Origin: an uncultured Alphaproteobacteria bacterium
GTDB lineage: Bacteria > Pseudomonadota > Alphaproteobacteria > Methylaequorales > Methylaequoraceae
Direction of reading: 5' to 3'
Length of the DNA: 32,652 nucleotides
Assembly (NCBI GenBank): GCA_902567115.1
Contig: CACFLF010000006.1
Coordinates: forward strand, 1 to 32,652
The notes beneath the pieces were generated by a model. The model was not told the origin of the DNA, ran no database searches, and was given only the letters and a program-made list of their open reading frames with translations. Made by a program: the position numbers and the translations under genes. This document shows positions 10,346 to 20,113 of the stretch, one piece after another. Within the stretch, counting starts at the first letter, position 1. Every line of letters begins with the position of its first letter.

Positions 10346-10969
10346 TAGTCTAGCAACAAAATCAAATATGAATTTTTGTCTACTTCTTTTCTTTCTTTCC
10401 GCATTGAGAATATTTAAAACATCAGATGAACAATTCTCTAGATTATTATTTATTAAAACATAATCATATTCTATCCAATGACTAATTTCTGATCTTGCCT
10501 TACTCATTCTTTTACTGACAGTTTCCAAGCTGTCTTCTGCTCTTTTTTGAAGTCTCTCGTGAAGTTCTTTATTACTAGGTGGTAAAATAAAAATTGATAC
10601 AACATCATTTTTTGAAAAATCAGAGAGTTTTTGTGCTCCTTGCCAATCAATATCAAAAATAACATCTTGACCATTGTTAAGGTTTTTTTCAATAAAATCT
10701 TTTGGAGTTCCATACCAATGATCAAAAACGCTTGCAAATTCAATAAAAAAACTTTTTTTCTTTAGGTCCTCAAACTTTTCTTTTGAAACAAAAAAATAAT
10801 CCTTGCCCTCTTTTTCACTCTTTCTTTTTGGTCTTGTAGTATATGACACAGATAGCGAAATTTTTCTGTCCAAACTAATTACTTTTTTACATATTGATGT
10901 TTTACCTGCCCCAGAAGGAGACGATAAAACTAACATAAGTCCTTTCCTTAATTCTTTACTTTTATTCAT
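10337..10969 (-). CDS. gmk: Guanylate kinase
   Basis: LVLSSPSGAGKTSICKKV, SVSYTTRPKRKSEKEGKDYFFV, VIFDIDWQGAQ motifs. Confidence 0.97.
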   Translation of the reverse strand: MNKSKELRKGLMLVLSSPSGAGKTSICKKVISLDRKISLSVSYTTRPKRKSEKEGKDYFFVSKEKFEDLKKKSFFIEFASVFDHWYGTPKDFIEKNLNNGQDVIFDIDWQGAQKLSDFSKNDVVSIFILPPSNKELHERLQKRAEDSLETVSKRMSKARSEISHWIEYDYVLINNNLENCSSDVLNILNAERKKRSRQKFIFDFVARLLD

Positions 10970-11909
10970 TCTTCAACTTTTTTTTAACAGACTTTATATT
11001 TTCCAAATGATCTTTATATTTTTCAGAGAAAAGGTGTCCTTCGTTTTTTTTATTTTTTGAAACGAAATATAAATAATTACTTTTTGAAGGCCTTGATGCT
11101 GCGATTAAGGAATCTATCCCTGGCAGACAAATGGGTTCTGGCGGAAGTCCTTTATTAACGTATGTGTTAAATTTTGACTTGATTTTTAGATCTTTTCTAA
11201 GTAGTTTTCTTCCCATTTTTTTTTTCCCCAAAGTTATGGCATAAACAACCGTTGGATCAGATTGGAGTTTCATGTTTTTTTTAAATCTATTATAAAAAAC
11301 ACCTGCAATGATTGATTTTTCTTCTTTGATAAAAGTTTCTTTCTCTACGATAGAAGCAAGTATAAATAAATCATTAACATCTTTGAGGGGAATTTGCTTA
11401 TTTCTTTCATTCCAAATTTTTCTAGAAATCTCATTACTTTTTTTTATTATATTACTTAATATTACCTCAGCATTATCTGAAACTTTATAAAAATAAGTTT
11501 CAGCTACCAATGAATTTGGGATATCATCAAATGCTATAGGTGTTTTAGAGTCAAATTCATTTAAAATCTTGAGTAAATCACTCTTAGTTGAACCTTCAAT
11601 AATTGTTAATTTTCTATATAAAGACTTGCCTTTTTTTAATTTTTCTAAAATTATATTTAAAGATATTTTCTTGTTAAAATAATATTCACCAAATTTTAAT
11701 TCCTTTTGAGAGTTGTTGATTATTACCCAAGTTTTAAAAATGGATTCATTTTTGATTAATCCATTTTTTTTTAATACATTTGCTATTTGATTTAGTTGCA
11801 TCCCAGGTTTAATAATTATTTTAACTTCACTGATATTTTCCTCTTTAAGAAAGACATAAAAAAGAAAATTTAGAGCAATTATAAAAAGAAAAATAAGATT
11901 TTTAATCAC
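10962..11909 (-). CDS. mltG: Endolytic murein transglycosylase MltG (YceG-like)
   Basis: N-terminal TM; ASIVEKETFIKEEKSIIAGVFYNRFKKNMKLQSDPTVVYA and NTYVNKGLPPEPICLPGIDSLIAASRP are MltG hallmarks. Confidence 0.95.
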   Translation of the reverse strand: MIKNLIFLFIIALNFLFYVFLKEENISEVKIIIKPGMQLNQIANVLKKNGLIKNESIFKTWVIINNSQKELKFGEYYFNKKISLNIILEKLKKGKSLYRKLTIIEGSTKSDLLKILNEFDSKTPIAFDDIPNSLVAETYFYKVSDNAEVILSNIIKKSNEISRKIWNERNKQIPLKDVNDLFILASIVEKETFIKEEKSIIAGVFYNRFKKNMKLQSDPTVVYAITLGKKKMGRKLLRKDLKIKSKFNTYVNKGLPPEPICLPGIDSLIAASRPSKSNYLYFVSKNKKNEGHLFSEKYKDHLENIKSVKKKLKNE

Positions 11910-11912
11910 TTA

Positions 11913-13166
11913 TTAATTTTTTTTAAAAATTAAAGATACGTTTGTGCCCCCAAATCCAAACGAATTTGATAAAACATGATTAATTTCTTTATCAACACTC
12001 TCTTTTGGCACTAAATTTATTCCATCACAACCTTCTGATAATTCTTCAAGATTCAAAGTTGGAGGAGCTATTCCATTTTTTATTGATAAAATAGAAAATA
12101 TTGCTTCAACTGCTCCTGATGCTCCAAGAAGATGTCCTGTAGATGATTTTGTAGATGACATTAATAAGTTATCTGTATTATTTAAAAATAGTTTTTTTAC
12201 AGCGTTAAATTCAATTTCGTCGCCTAGTGGTGTAGATGTACCATGTGCGTTTATATAATCTATATTTTCAGACTCGAGGTGAGCATTTTTTAAAGCCATT
12301 TTCATTGCCCTGAACCCGCCATCACCATCTGATGCAGGCGCTGTTGGGTGATAAGCATCACCAGATAAACCATATCCAATTATTTCAGCATATATATTCG
12401 CAGATCTTTTTTTTGCATGTTCTAGTTCTTCCAAAACAATCATTCCGGATCCCTCAGAAAGCACAAATCCGTCTCTATTCTTATCCCACGGCCTAGACGC
12501 CCTTTCAGGCTCGTCATTAAAACCTGTTGAAAGAGCTCTCATCGCACAAAATCCTGCAATACCAAATCTTGTGCATGCTGATTCGGTACCCCCTGAAATC
12601 ATTACATCTGCATCTCCTTGAGATATCATTCTGAATGAATCACCTATAGCATGTGCTCCAGAAGCACATGCAGTTACTACGGAATGATTTGGGCCTTTAA
12701 AATTATATTTAATTGAGATGTGTCCACTTGCAAGATTAATTAGGCATGAGGGAATAAAAAAAGGGGAAATTTTTCTCGGACTTGTTTTTAAATTGTCAGC
12801 ACTCTTTCTAATACCATCAAGCCCACCAATTCCCGAACCAACCATTACACCGGTTCTCATTGATTCCAAATCATTTGAAGGTTTCCAACCAGAATCCTGA
12901 ATTGCTTCTTTTGCTGCTATTAGCGCGTATTCGATGAAGGGTTCAATTTTCTTTCTGTCTTTTTGTTCAATTACGTTTTCCGGAAAGAGAGCGCTGTCTC
13001 CCTCCAAAATTAATTGACCGCCAACTTTTGATTTTAGGTCTTCAATTTCAAATCCGGTGAGCTTCCTAATTCCAGATTTGGAAGAAATAAGCTGTTCCCA
13101 ACAGTGGCTATGACCAAAACCAAGTGGTGTACACATTCCAATCCCTGTTACTACCACCCTTCTCAT
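11913..13166 (-). CDS. fabF: Beta-ketoacyl-ACP synthase II
   Basis: MRRVVVTGIGMCTPLG, VTACASGAHAIGD active-site Cys, NAHGTSTPLGDEIE, SSTKSSTGHLLGASGAVEA, NSFGFGGTN. Confidence 0.97.
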   Translation of the reverse strand: MRRVVVTGIGMCTPLGFGHSHCWEQLISSKSGIRKLTGFEIEDLKSKVGGQLILEGDSALFPENVIEQKDRKKIEPFIEYALIAAKEAIQDSGWKPSNDLESMRTGVMVGSGIGGLDGIRKSADNLKTSPRKISPFFIPSCLINLASGHISIKYNFKGPNHSVVTACASGAHAIGDSFRMISQGDADVMISGGTESACTRFGIAGFCAMRALSTGFNDEPERASRPWDKNRDGFVLSEGSGMIVLEELEHAKKRSANIYAEIIGYGLSGDAYHPTAPASDGDGGFRAMKMALKNAHLESENIDYINAHGTSTPLGDEIEFNAVKKLFLNNTDNLLMSSTKSSTGHLLGASGAVEAIFSILSIKNGIAPPTLNLEELSEGCDGINLVPKESVDKEINHVLSNSFGFGGTNVSLIFKKN

Positions 13167-13167
13167 T

Positions 13168-13404
13168 CTAATTTTGAGAATTTTCTATATGCTCGATTGC
13201 TTCTTTTATAGTAGTTATTTTCTCGGCTATATCATCCGGTATTTCAATATTAAATTCCTCTTCAAATGCCATAACAAGTTCCACTGTATCCAAACTGTCA
13301 GCGCCAAGGTCGTCAACAAAACTAGCGCTCTCCACTACTTTTTCCTTTTCAACTCCTAAATGCTCCACTACGATTTTTTTGACTCTTTCTGGTATATCAC
13401 TCAT
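13168..13404 (-). CDS. acpP: Acyl carrier protein
   Basis: [35 protein letters not shown]: canonical DSL phosphopantetheine site. Confidence 0.98.
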   Translation of the reverse strand: MSDIPERVKKIVVEHLGVEKEKVVESASFVDDLGADSLDTVELVMAFEEEFNIEIPDDIAEKITTIKEAIEHIENSQN

Positions 13405-13468
13405 AAACGTTCCTTTTAATTAAAGTTTCATTCATATATTAATTAATGTTTTTTTTAAATCAAATATA

Positions 13469-14188
13469 TTATAACATTGCAAGACCTCCATTTACGTGTA
13501 AAGTTTGCCCAGTAATATATTCTGATTTGTCTGATACTAAAAATTCAACACAATTTGCTACGTCTGTAGGAGATCCGATTCTTCCCATTGGAATCTTTTC
13601 AATTAAAGATTCACGCTGCGATCCAGATAAAACAGCTGTCATTGGTGTTTCAATAAAACCAGGCGCTATGCAATTAACGGTGATGTTTCTTTTTGCTAAT
13701 TCTAGTGCTATAGACTTTGACATGCCGAGTATCCCGGCTTTCGAAGCACTGTAGTTTGACTGGCCGATGTTACCGGTATGACCCACTACCGAAGTAATAT
13801 TTATTATACGGCCCCATTTTTTTTTAATCATAGTTTTTGATAGTGCACTTGAAAGTAAAAAGTTTGATTTTAAATTAGTATCAACAACATGTTTCCATTT
13901 TTCTAAATCCATTCTTAAGAATAAGGCATCATTTGTGACTCCAGCATTATTTATCAAAATATCAAAATTAATAGACTTGTTATTAATTTCTTTAATTATT
14001 TTGTTAATTTGGTTCTCGTCACTTAAATCGCATATAAAACTTCCTTTTATGAATTTATTTTTTTTGCAAAGGTCTTTTATTTTCGACTCATTTCTTCCTA
14101 AAACAAATAATTCGTATTTGACTCCTAACGAGTTACAAATTGCTTCTCCAATTCCTCCGTTGGCTCCTGTTAAAAGAATTTTTCTCAT
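13469..14188 (-). CDS. fabG: 3-oxoacyl-ACP reductase
   Basis: LLTGANGGIGEAI, ILINNAGVTND, YSASKAGILGMSKSIALELA, VNCIAPGFIETPMT. Confidence 0.95.
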   Translation of the reverse strand: MRKILLTGANGGIGEAICNSLGVKYELFVLGRNESKIKDLCKKNKFIKGSFICDLSDENQINKIIKEINNKSINFDILINNAGVTNDALFLRMDLEKWKHVVDTNLKSNFLLSSALSKTMIKKKWGRIINITSVVGHTGNIGQSNYSASKAGILGMSKSIALELAKRNITVNCIAPGFIETPMTAVLSGSQRESLIEKIPMGRIGSPTDVANCVEFLVSDKSEYITGQTLHVNGGLAML

Positions 14189-15147
14189 AAAATATCCTTA
14201 AACTTTTCAAGAAATTTTTTAATGTCATCCAAATTTGACACACTTGAAAGATCGTAATCTCTTTTTATTCTCTTGTTCATTCCAGTAAGTATCTTTCCAG
14301 GACCAATTTCAACGATAGAATTTACTTTTTTTGTTGATTTAATAATACTTTCTCTCCATCTCACTCTACTCGAAACTTGTTTAATTAACAATTCTTTGAT
14401 TTTTTTAGAATTTTTTTCAAACTCAGCAGTTACATTGCTTATAAAATTTGATCTTAAGTCCTTCAAAGCAATATCATTTAAATAACCTTTCATCATGTCC
14501 GATGCTTTGTCCATCAAACTACAATGAAATGGTGCACTAACTTTGAGGTCTAAAATACTTCTTGCACCATTATCTTTCAAAATGTCAGAAATGAAAGTCA
14601 CTCCATTTTCAGTTCCAGATAAAATTACTTGACCTGGACAGTTGTCATTCGCTATTTCACATAATTCTTTTGGACCAACTTTGTTTTCTTCGATAATTTT
14701 TTCAACTTTTTTTATATCTAAGCCAATGACTGCAACCATCTTTGTTTTCAAATTTATAACTGAATCTTGCATAGCTTTTCCCCTTTTTCTTAAAAGAGAA
14801 GTTGCATCTTTTAAATTTAAAGCATTAAGACTACAAAGTGCCGAATATTCTCCTAACGAATGACCTAAAATTGTGTCTGAAAATTCATAAATTTTTTTTT
14901 TGGATTCGTATTCAATTATTTTTACTAAAGCCATACTAACTGACATAATTGCTGGTTGTGTGTTCTCGGTCAAGGTGAGTTCATTTTCAGGTCCATTGAA
15001 AATAATCTTTGAAAGTTTTTGATTTAATGTATCATCAACTTCCTCAAAAACTTCTCTCGCTACAGGGTGGTTTTCAAATAGATCTCTTCCCATACCAACA
15101 ATTTGAGAACCTTGGCCAGGAAAAACTACAATAATTTTACTAAACAT
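14185..15147 (-). CDS. fabD: ACP S-malonyltransferase
   Basis: VFPGQGSQIVGMGRDLFE, ILGHSLGEYSALC active site, SAPFHCSLM. Confidence 0.96.
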   Translation of the reverse strand: MFSKIIVVFPGQGSQIVGMGRDLFENHPVAREVFEEVDDTLNQKLSKIIFNGPENELTLTENTQPAIMSVSMALVKIIEYESKKKIYEFSDTILGHSLGEYSALCSLNALNLKDATSLLRKRGKAMQDSVINLKTKMVAVIGLDIKKVEKIIEENKVGPKELCEIANDNCPGQVILSGTENGVTFISDILKDNGARSILDLKVSAPFHCSLMDKASDMMKGYLNDIALKDLRSNFISNVTAEFEKNSKKIKELLIKQVSSRVRWRESIIKSTKKVNSIVEIGPGKILTGMNKRIKRDYDLSSVSNLDDIKKFLEKFKDIL

Positions 15148-15154
15148 TTTTTTG

Positions 15155-15183
15155 TTGATTAAAATTTTATTATATTGTTATAT
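15155..15183 (+). promoter_or_regulatory. Putative sigma-70-type promoter for the rpsF operon
   Basis: TTGATT - 17 nt - TTATAT in the fabD/rpsF divergent spacer. AT-rich background makes chance matches likely. Confidence 0.35.
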
Positions 15184-15202
15184 ACACAAAGTATTAACCT
15201 TG

Positions 15203-15242
15203 CTATTTAATTAATAATTAAATAGCTGAACTTGAATGTTCA
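15203..15242 (+). promoter_or_regulatory. Candidate structured 5' leader of rpsF (two tandem hairpins)
   Basis: Perfect 10-bp inverted repeat CTATTTAATT-AAT-AATTAAATAG (15203..15225), followed by TGAAC-TTGAAT-GTTCA (15227..15242), then a purine-rich AGAAGGA before the rpsF ATG at 15263. Confidence 0.4.
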
Positions 15243-15262
15243 TCCAGAAGGAAATTTAAAAA

Positions 15263-15586
15263 ATGTTGTATGAAAATGTTTTTATATTCAGTGGACAATT
15301 ATCTCAGAAATCTGCTCAAGACAAGTTTCAGGAATCTTTAGAGGAAATCAAGAAAGCAGGAGGAGAAATCTTGAAAAATGAATCCTGGGGTTTAAGAGAT
15401 TTAGCATACAAAATAAAGAAAAATTCAAAAGGATATTATTACATGATTAATTGTAAATGTGATCCCAAGATTTTTGAATCTTTTTATATTAAAGTAAAAC
15501 AAGATATGAGTTTTTTACGTTTTATGACATTAAAAATAAAGGTGATCGACAAAGAACCTTCACCTCTTCTAGAGAATGCAGAATAA
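15263..15586 (+). CDS. rpsF: 30S ribosomal protein S6
   Basis: MLYENVFIFSGQLS...GGEILKNESWGLRDLAYKIKKNSKGYYYMINC; followed by rpsR. Confidence 0.96.
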   Translation: MLYENVFIFSGQLSQKSAQDKFQESLEEIKKAGGEILKNESWGLRDLAYKIKKNSKGYYYMINCKCDPKIFESFYIKVKQDMSFLRFMTLKIKVIDKEPSPLLENAE

Positions 15587-15597
15587 TAGAGGTTTAA

Positions 15598-15843
15598 ATG
15601 AGAAATAAAGTTTTTGATAACACATCATCTAGAATAGTTTTTTCAAAATCTTGTCCTTTATCGGGTAAAGATGCTCCAGCTGTTAATTATAAAAACTTAA
15701 ATCTTTTAAAAAGATATGTAACTGAAAAAGGAAAAATTTTGCCCAGTAGAGTTACACAAGTATCAACAAAAAAACAAAAAGAGTTATCTGCTGCAATAAA
15801 AAGAGCTAGGTATTTAGCTTTACTCCCATATGTATCTAGTTGA
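15598..15843 (+). CDS. rpsR: 30S ribosomal protein S18
   Basis: [52 protein letters not shown]. Confidence 0.97.
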   Translation: MRNKVFDNTSSRIVFSKSCPLSGKDAPAVNYKNLNLLKRYVTEKGKILPSRVTQVSTKKQKELSAAIKRARYLALLPYVSS

Positions 15844-16784
15844 TGGAGTCCTCTCAATCTAATAAACAAAAATCTCTTATAATTTTTTATTCGACAATAT
15901 TTATAATAGTTTTCCAACTGTTATTTTTAAAAATTTCTCCGCAATTGTATTCAATTTTAAATCCTTTGCCTTTTTTGATAATTGGTCTTGCTGTTAAATA
16001 TTCCGATTTTTTAAAATCATGTGCTTTGGCTTTGCTAATTTTAGTTTTTATAAATTTTTTAAGTGAGGATTTTTTTCCCAAGCAACTTATCATTTTTCAT
16101 TTTATAACCTCATTTGTAACTATATTCTTTTTTGGATCCTATCACTTATCAAAAAAGATCAACATTAGTTCTTCAAATTTGCTCTCAGGAATAATAATTT
16201 CTTTTCTTTTCATTTTAGCTTTCTTCTACATATTGTTTTTCAATGATTTTGAGTATGAAAAGCTAAGTGCTTTCTTACAAAAATCAATTAATCAGATTAT
16301 TTCAAATTACGGGCTACAAAAAAATAAGGAGTTAGATAAGGTTATTCAAATTTTAATGATAATATTACCATCAATTAATTCTTTAATTTTTTTCATAACG
16401 TTTAGTTTAAATTTTATTTTTTCAAAATTTATTTTAAAAAAATTTATGATTAAACCAGTTGCAAATATTAACTTTGTTGATTTTACAACACCATCATGGT
16501 TTTCATTAATTTATTTAATGATGCTTCTTATCATTCTCACTCAAAATCCAAATTCGCAAATATTTGTTTTAAGTATTAATACTTTAATTTGTATGTCATT
16601 TAGTTTTCTCTTGGAGGGCTACATTGCATTTAACAATCATTTTAAAAAAATTAAACTTAATAATTTCATTAAATTTTTAATTATATTTTTACTTTTTGTT
16701 TTTTTAGGGTATGTTCTTTTTCTAATATTACTATTTTTAGGTATGTTTGAAAACATAAGTAAAAAAGCGAATAAAAAAAGGTAA
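15843..16784 (+). CDS. Multi-pass membrane protein, DUF2232-like
   Basis: About 313 aa, many hydrophobic segments; sits between rpsR and rplI, where a DUF2232 protein occurs in many alphaproteobacteria. Family call rests on topology and synteny. ATG at 15843 preferred over TTG at 15840. Confidence 0.6.
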   Translation: MESSQSNKQKSLIIFYSTIFIIVFQLLFLKISPQLYSILNPLPFLIIGLAVKYSDFLKSCALALLILVFINFLSEDFFPKQLIIFHFITSFVTIFFFGSYHLSKKINISSSNLLSGIIISFLFILAFFYILFFNDFEYEKLSAFLQKSINQIISNYGLQKNKELDKVIQILMIILPSINSLIFFITFSLNFIFSKFILKKFMIKPVANINFVDFTTPSWFSLIYLMMLLIILTQNPNSQIFVLSINTLICMSFSFLLEGYIAFNNHFKKIKLNNFIKFLIIFLLFVFLGYVLFLILLFLGMFENISKKANKKR

Positions 16785-16786
16785 TT

Positions 16787-17497
16787 ATGGAAGTTATATT
16801 ATTAGAGTCTTTTGATAGGTTGGGCCAAATCGGAGACATTGTGAATGTTAAAAACGGATTTGCTCGTAATTTTTTGATACCACAAAAAAAGGCGTTAAGA
16901 GCAAATAAAGAAAATAAAGAAAAATTTTTAAAGATAAAAAACGATTTACTTGAAAAAAATAAAAAGATAGTAGAAGAATCCAAGCTAATTTTAAAAAAAA
17001 TTGAGAATAAAGATATAGTATTCATTAGAAATGCAAGTGACAACGGACAACTTTATGGGTCCGTTTCACCAAAAGACATCGCCAATTATTTTAATGAAAA
17101 AAAAATTGGTATCAAACCTTCAAATATTAACCTACACACGTCTATAAAAAAAATAGGAATATATGATCTTAATGTTAAGTTACATGCAAATGTAGGATGC
17201 AATTTGAAGATTAACGTCGCAACATCAGAAGAAAATGCAAAGAAACAAAAAATTGAGTTAGAAACCCTAGATAAAAGTCAAAATGATTCAACAAAGATAG
17301 ATGATAACAATAAGAATGATCAAGATAACAAATCGGTTGCCACTTACACTGAGGATGAGATACCTGAAGAAACTGTTAAAAATAAAAAAACTGATAAAGA
17401 TTCTAAAAATGTTGATTCTATTAAAACTTCTGAAAAAACAAATGAGGAAATCAAAGCAGAAAATACTAAAAACCCTGAAATTAAAGAAACTGAATGA
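16787..17497 (+). CDS. rplI: 50S ribosomal protein L9 with long charged C-terminal extension
   Basis: MEVILLESFDRLGQIGDIVNVKNGFARNFLIPQKKALRA; C-terminal domain ends near VNVATSEENAKKQ, then about 85 aa of low-complexity K/E/D/N/T sequence. Confidence 0.96.
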   Translation: MEVILLESFDRLGQIGDIVNVKNGFARNFLIPQKKALRANKENKEKFLKIKNDLLEKNKKIVEESKLILKKIENKDIVFIRNASDNGQLYGSVSPKDIANYFNEKKIGIKPSNINLHTSIKKIGIYDLNVKLHANVGCNLKINVATSEENAKKQKIELETLDKSQNDSTKIDDNNKNDQDNKSVATYTEDEIPEETVKNKKTDKDSKNVDSIKTSEKTNEEIKAENTKNPEIKETE

Positions 17498-17614
17498 AAT
17501 ATCAATAATTTGTTATCTCTTTGAATAAAGAAAATTTGAATATAGCTGCAATTACTATTAAAAATAATATACAATTAATCCTAAACCTTAACTTAATAAA
17601 TCTTTGATAATAAA

Positions 17615-18571
17615 ATGCTGTTAAGCATCTTTACACTGTTAATAGGACTTTTACTTTTGGTAAAGGGAGCAGAAATACTTATATCTTGTGCAATCGCAAT
17701 TGGCAAAAAACTTAGAGTTTCAGAATTCTTTATTGGATTAATAGTCGTAGGTTTTGGAACTTCACTTTGCGAACTAGTTGTCTCAATAGATGCAGTAATT
17801 AAAGGATCTCCTGACATTTCAGTAGGAAATGTCGTGGGTTCAAATATTGCTAATATTTTTCTAGTTACATTTGCAGCAGGTCTGACATCAGAGTTAAAAT
17901 CTATTAAAGTATCAAAATTTGACCTTTTTTTTCATCTTGGTGCACACTTAATTTTTGCATTAATATTCATATTAGCTTTTTTAAGTACAAAATATGGATT
18001 GTTTTTCATTTTTTTGTTTACTTTTTATCTGTTTAGAAGTTTTAAAAATTCTAATTCAAAAAGCAAAAATGAAATTGTGTTAGAAAAAGATTTTTTTTCA
18101 AAAATTTCATTTAAGAGACCTTTTCTTTTTGGATTACCTGTGGCTGGGGGGTCCATTGGTATTACGCTTTTTGGTGCAGATATTACTGTTGATTCTGCTA
18201 TATCTATCTCAACCATCCTAAATATTTCAGACTCATTTATTGGTTTGACTATAATAGCTCTAGGAACATCTTTACCTGAAATTGCTACATCGATTACAGC
18301 CGCAAGAAAAGGAAAATCTAATATTATTGTTGGGAACATTATCGGATCAAATATATATAATTTATTACTTATTCTTGGTTTTACATCACTATTTAATTCG
18401 TTCTCATACAACAAAGACGTTCTGTCAGATGATGTTTATTTTTTAAGTATCGCGGCCATTATTTTTACGTTATTTATTTTTAAAAGAATTGGCATTGGCA
18501 GAAAAGTTTCTATTACATGCTTTTTAATTTATTTAATGTACATAGGAAATCTCTATTTTACTAATTTTTAA
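17615..18571 (+). CDS. Calcium/sodium antiporter (CaCA superfamily, YrbG-like)
   Basis: Two alpha-repeats: GLIVVGFGTSLCELVVSIDAVIKGSPDISVGNVVGSNIANIFLV and GLTIIALGTSLPEIATSITAARKGKSNIIVGNIIGSNIYNLLLILG. Confidence 0.93.
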   Translation: MLLSIFTLLIGLLLLVKGAEILISCAIAIGKKLRVSEFFIGLIVVGFGTSLCELVVSIDAVIKGSPDISVGNVVGSNIANIFLVTFAAGLTSELKSIKVSKFDLFFHLGAHLIFALIFILAFLSTKYGLFFIFLFTFYLFRSFKNSNSKSKNEIVLEKDFFSKISFKRPFLFGLPVAGGSIGITLFGADITVDSAISISTILNISDSFIGLTIIALGTSLPEIATSITAARKGKSNIIVGNIIGSNIYNLLLILGFTSLFNSFSYNKDVLSDDVYFLSIAAIIFTLFIFKRIGIGRKVSITCFLIYLMYIGNLYFTNF

Positions 18572-18649
18572 AAAGTTATACTCATTATCCACTTAATTAA
18601 CAGGCAAAAAATAAATGCTTAAATTATAGAGATTTGTTATTATAGAAAA

Positions 18650-20113
18650 ATGACTACTTCAGAAAGTAATAAATTAACTAATATAGTTTCATCAAAAAAT
18701 TTAAATCTTATTAGAGAAGTCCCAGTCAATACAGGTGCAGAACAAGCTCTATTAGGGGCAATTCTCTCTAATAACCTTGCTTATGAAAAAGTAGAGGAAT
18801 TTCTAGAACCTGAGTATTTTTCAAGCAAGATTAATAGTATAATTTTTAAATCAATAAAAAAATTGATTGGTAATGATCAAATTGCGGATTTAAATACTGT
18901 TAAGGTACAGCTTGATGGAAATGAAGAGTTTGGAGAAAACGGTGGGTTGTCTTATCTTTTAAAGCTTTGTGAAAATACGGTAAGTATTATAAATTCTAAA
19001 CAATACGGAGAATTGATTTATGACCTTTATCTGAGAAGGAGACTGATAGACCTTGGTACTAATTTGATAAACAATTCTTATAATACCGAAGAGGCCAGCA
19101 ACTCAAGAACTTTAATTGAAAAGACTGAGCAGAATCTTTTTAACCTTGTCCAAAATAATGAATTTGATAATGGCCCTAAAGATTTTGAAGAAATAATGCA
19201 AAGAACCATTGATTATGCTGAAAAAGCATTCAAAAAAAGTGAAGATGTGATAGGTCTAAAAACAGGTTTAAGAGATTTTGATAAAAAGATAGGAGGTCTA
19301 CACAAATCTGACTTAATTATTATTGCAGGCAGACCATCAATGGGTAAAACAGCATTTGCAACAAATATAGCCTCAAATATTTCAAAAGAGTTTGAAAATA
19401 ACAAAAACAAAAAAAATGTTCTTTTCTTTTCACTTGAGATGTCTTCTGAACAACTAGCAACGAGATTATTAGGTGAGCTTTCAGAAATTTCATCAGAAAA
19501 TATTAGAACGGGTAATCTCTCAAAAAAAGATTTTAGTAAGATTTTATCATCAAGTGATGATTTAAAAAAGCTCAATTTATTTATAGATGACACACCAGCA
19601 TTGAATATTGCTTCTATTAGAACTAGAGCAAGAAGATTAAAAAGAAAATTTGGTCTGGATCTAATTATTTTAGATTATCTTCAATTAGTAAATGGTGAAT
19701 CAAAAAAAATGAATGATAATCGCGTTCAGGAAATTTCTGAAATAACAAGGGGACTAAAAGCTATAGCCAAAGAACTAGATTTACCTGTAATCGCTCTATC
19801 TCAATTATCCAGAAAAGTTGAAGACAGAGAAGAGAAAAGGCCACAACTTGCAGATCTTCGAGAATCAGGAGCTATAGAGCAAGATGCTGATCTAGTTGTC
19901 TTTCTTTACAGAGAGGAATATTACCTAGCCCGAACAGAGCCCCCCGAAGGAACAGACAAACATGAAATGTGGACAAATAAAATGGAAAAGGTCCATAATA
20001 TAGCAGAAGCTATAATTGCAAAACATAGACATGGACCAATTTCTAAAGTAAAACTCCACTTTAATCCAAGTTGGACAAAATTTTCTGATTTGGCTGAAAA
20101 TAATTTTACGTAA
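18650..20113 (+). CDS. dnaB: Replicative DNA helicase DnaB
   Basis: N-terminal NTGAEQALLGAIL; Walker A AGRPSMGKTAFA; FFSLEMSSEQLATRLL; LIILDYLQLV; ALSQLSRKVEDREEKRPQLADLRESGAIEQDADLV. Confidence 0.98.
   Translation: MTTSESNKLTNIVSSKNLNLIREVPVNTGAEQALLGAILSNNLAYEKVEEFLEPEYFSSKINSIIFKSIKKLIGNDQIADLNTVKVQLDGNEEFGENGGLSYLLKLCENTVSIINSKQYGELIYDLYLRRRLIDLGTNLINNSYNTEEASNSRTLIEKTEQNLFNLVQNNEFDNGPKDFEEIMQRTIDYAEKAFKKSEDVIGLKTGLRDFDKKIGGLHKSDLIIIAGRPSMGKTAFATNIASNISKEFENNKNKKNVLFFSLEMSSEQLATRLLGELSEISSENIRTGNLSKKDFSKILSSSDDLKKLNLFIDDTPALNIASIRTRARRLKRKFGLDLIILDYLQLVNGESKKMNDNRVQEISEITRGLKAIAKELDLPVIALSQLSRKVEDREEKRPQLADLRESGAIEQDADLVVFLYREEYYLARTEPPEGTDKHEMWTNKMEKVHNIAEAIIAKHRHGPISKVKLHFNPSWTKFSDLAENNFT

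Noticed and set aside
13405-13468. AT-rich palindromes (TTTAATTAAA, ATTAATTAAT) in the acpP/fabG gap
   Set aside because: Short and AT-only; expected by chance at this composition.
13446-13754. 102-aa plus-strand ORF over the fabG 3' end
   Set aside because: Antisense to confident fabG; no recognisable domain.
17301-17528. 75-aa ORF in an alternate frame of the rplI tail (MITIRMIKITNRLPLTL...)
   Set aside because: Low-complexity K/L/I translation expected from a shifted frame of A-rich lysine/glutamate codons.
17498-17614. 117-nt spacer between rplI and the antiporter, scanned for a small RNA or tRNA
   Set aside because: No cloverleaf or convincing stem-loop by eye; only AT-rich partial repeats.
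18025-18414. 129-aa minus-strand ORF opposite the CaCA antiporter
   Set aside because: Overlaps the conserved second alpha-repeat coding region on the other strand; no domain signal.
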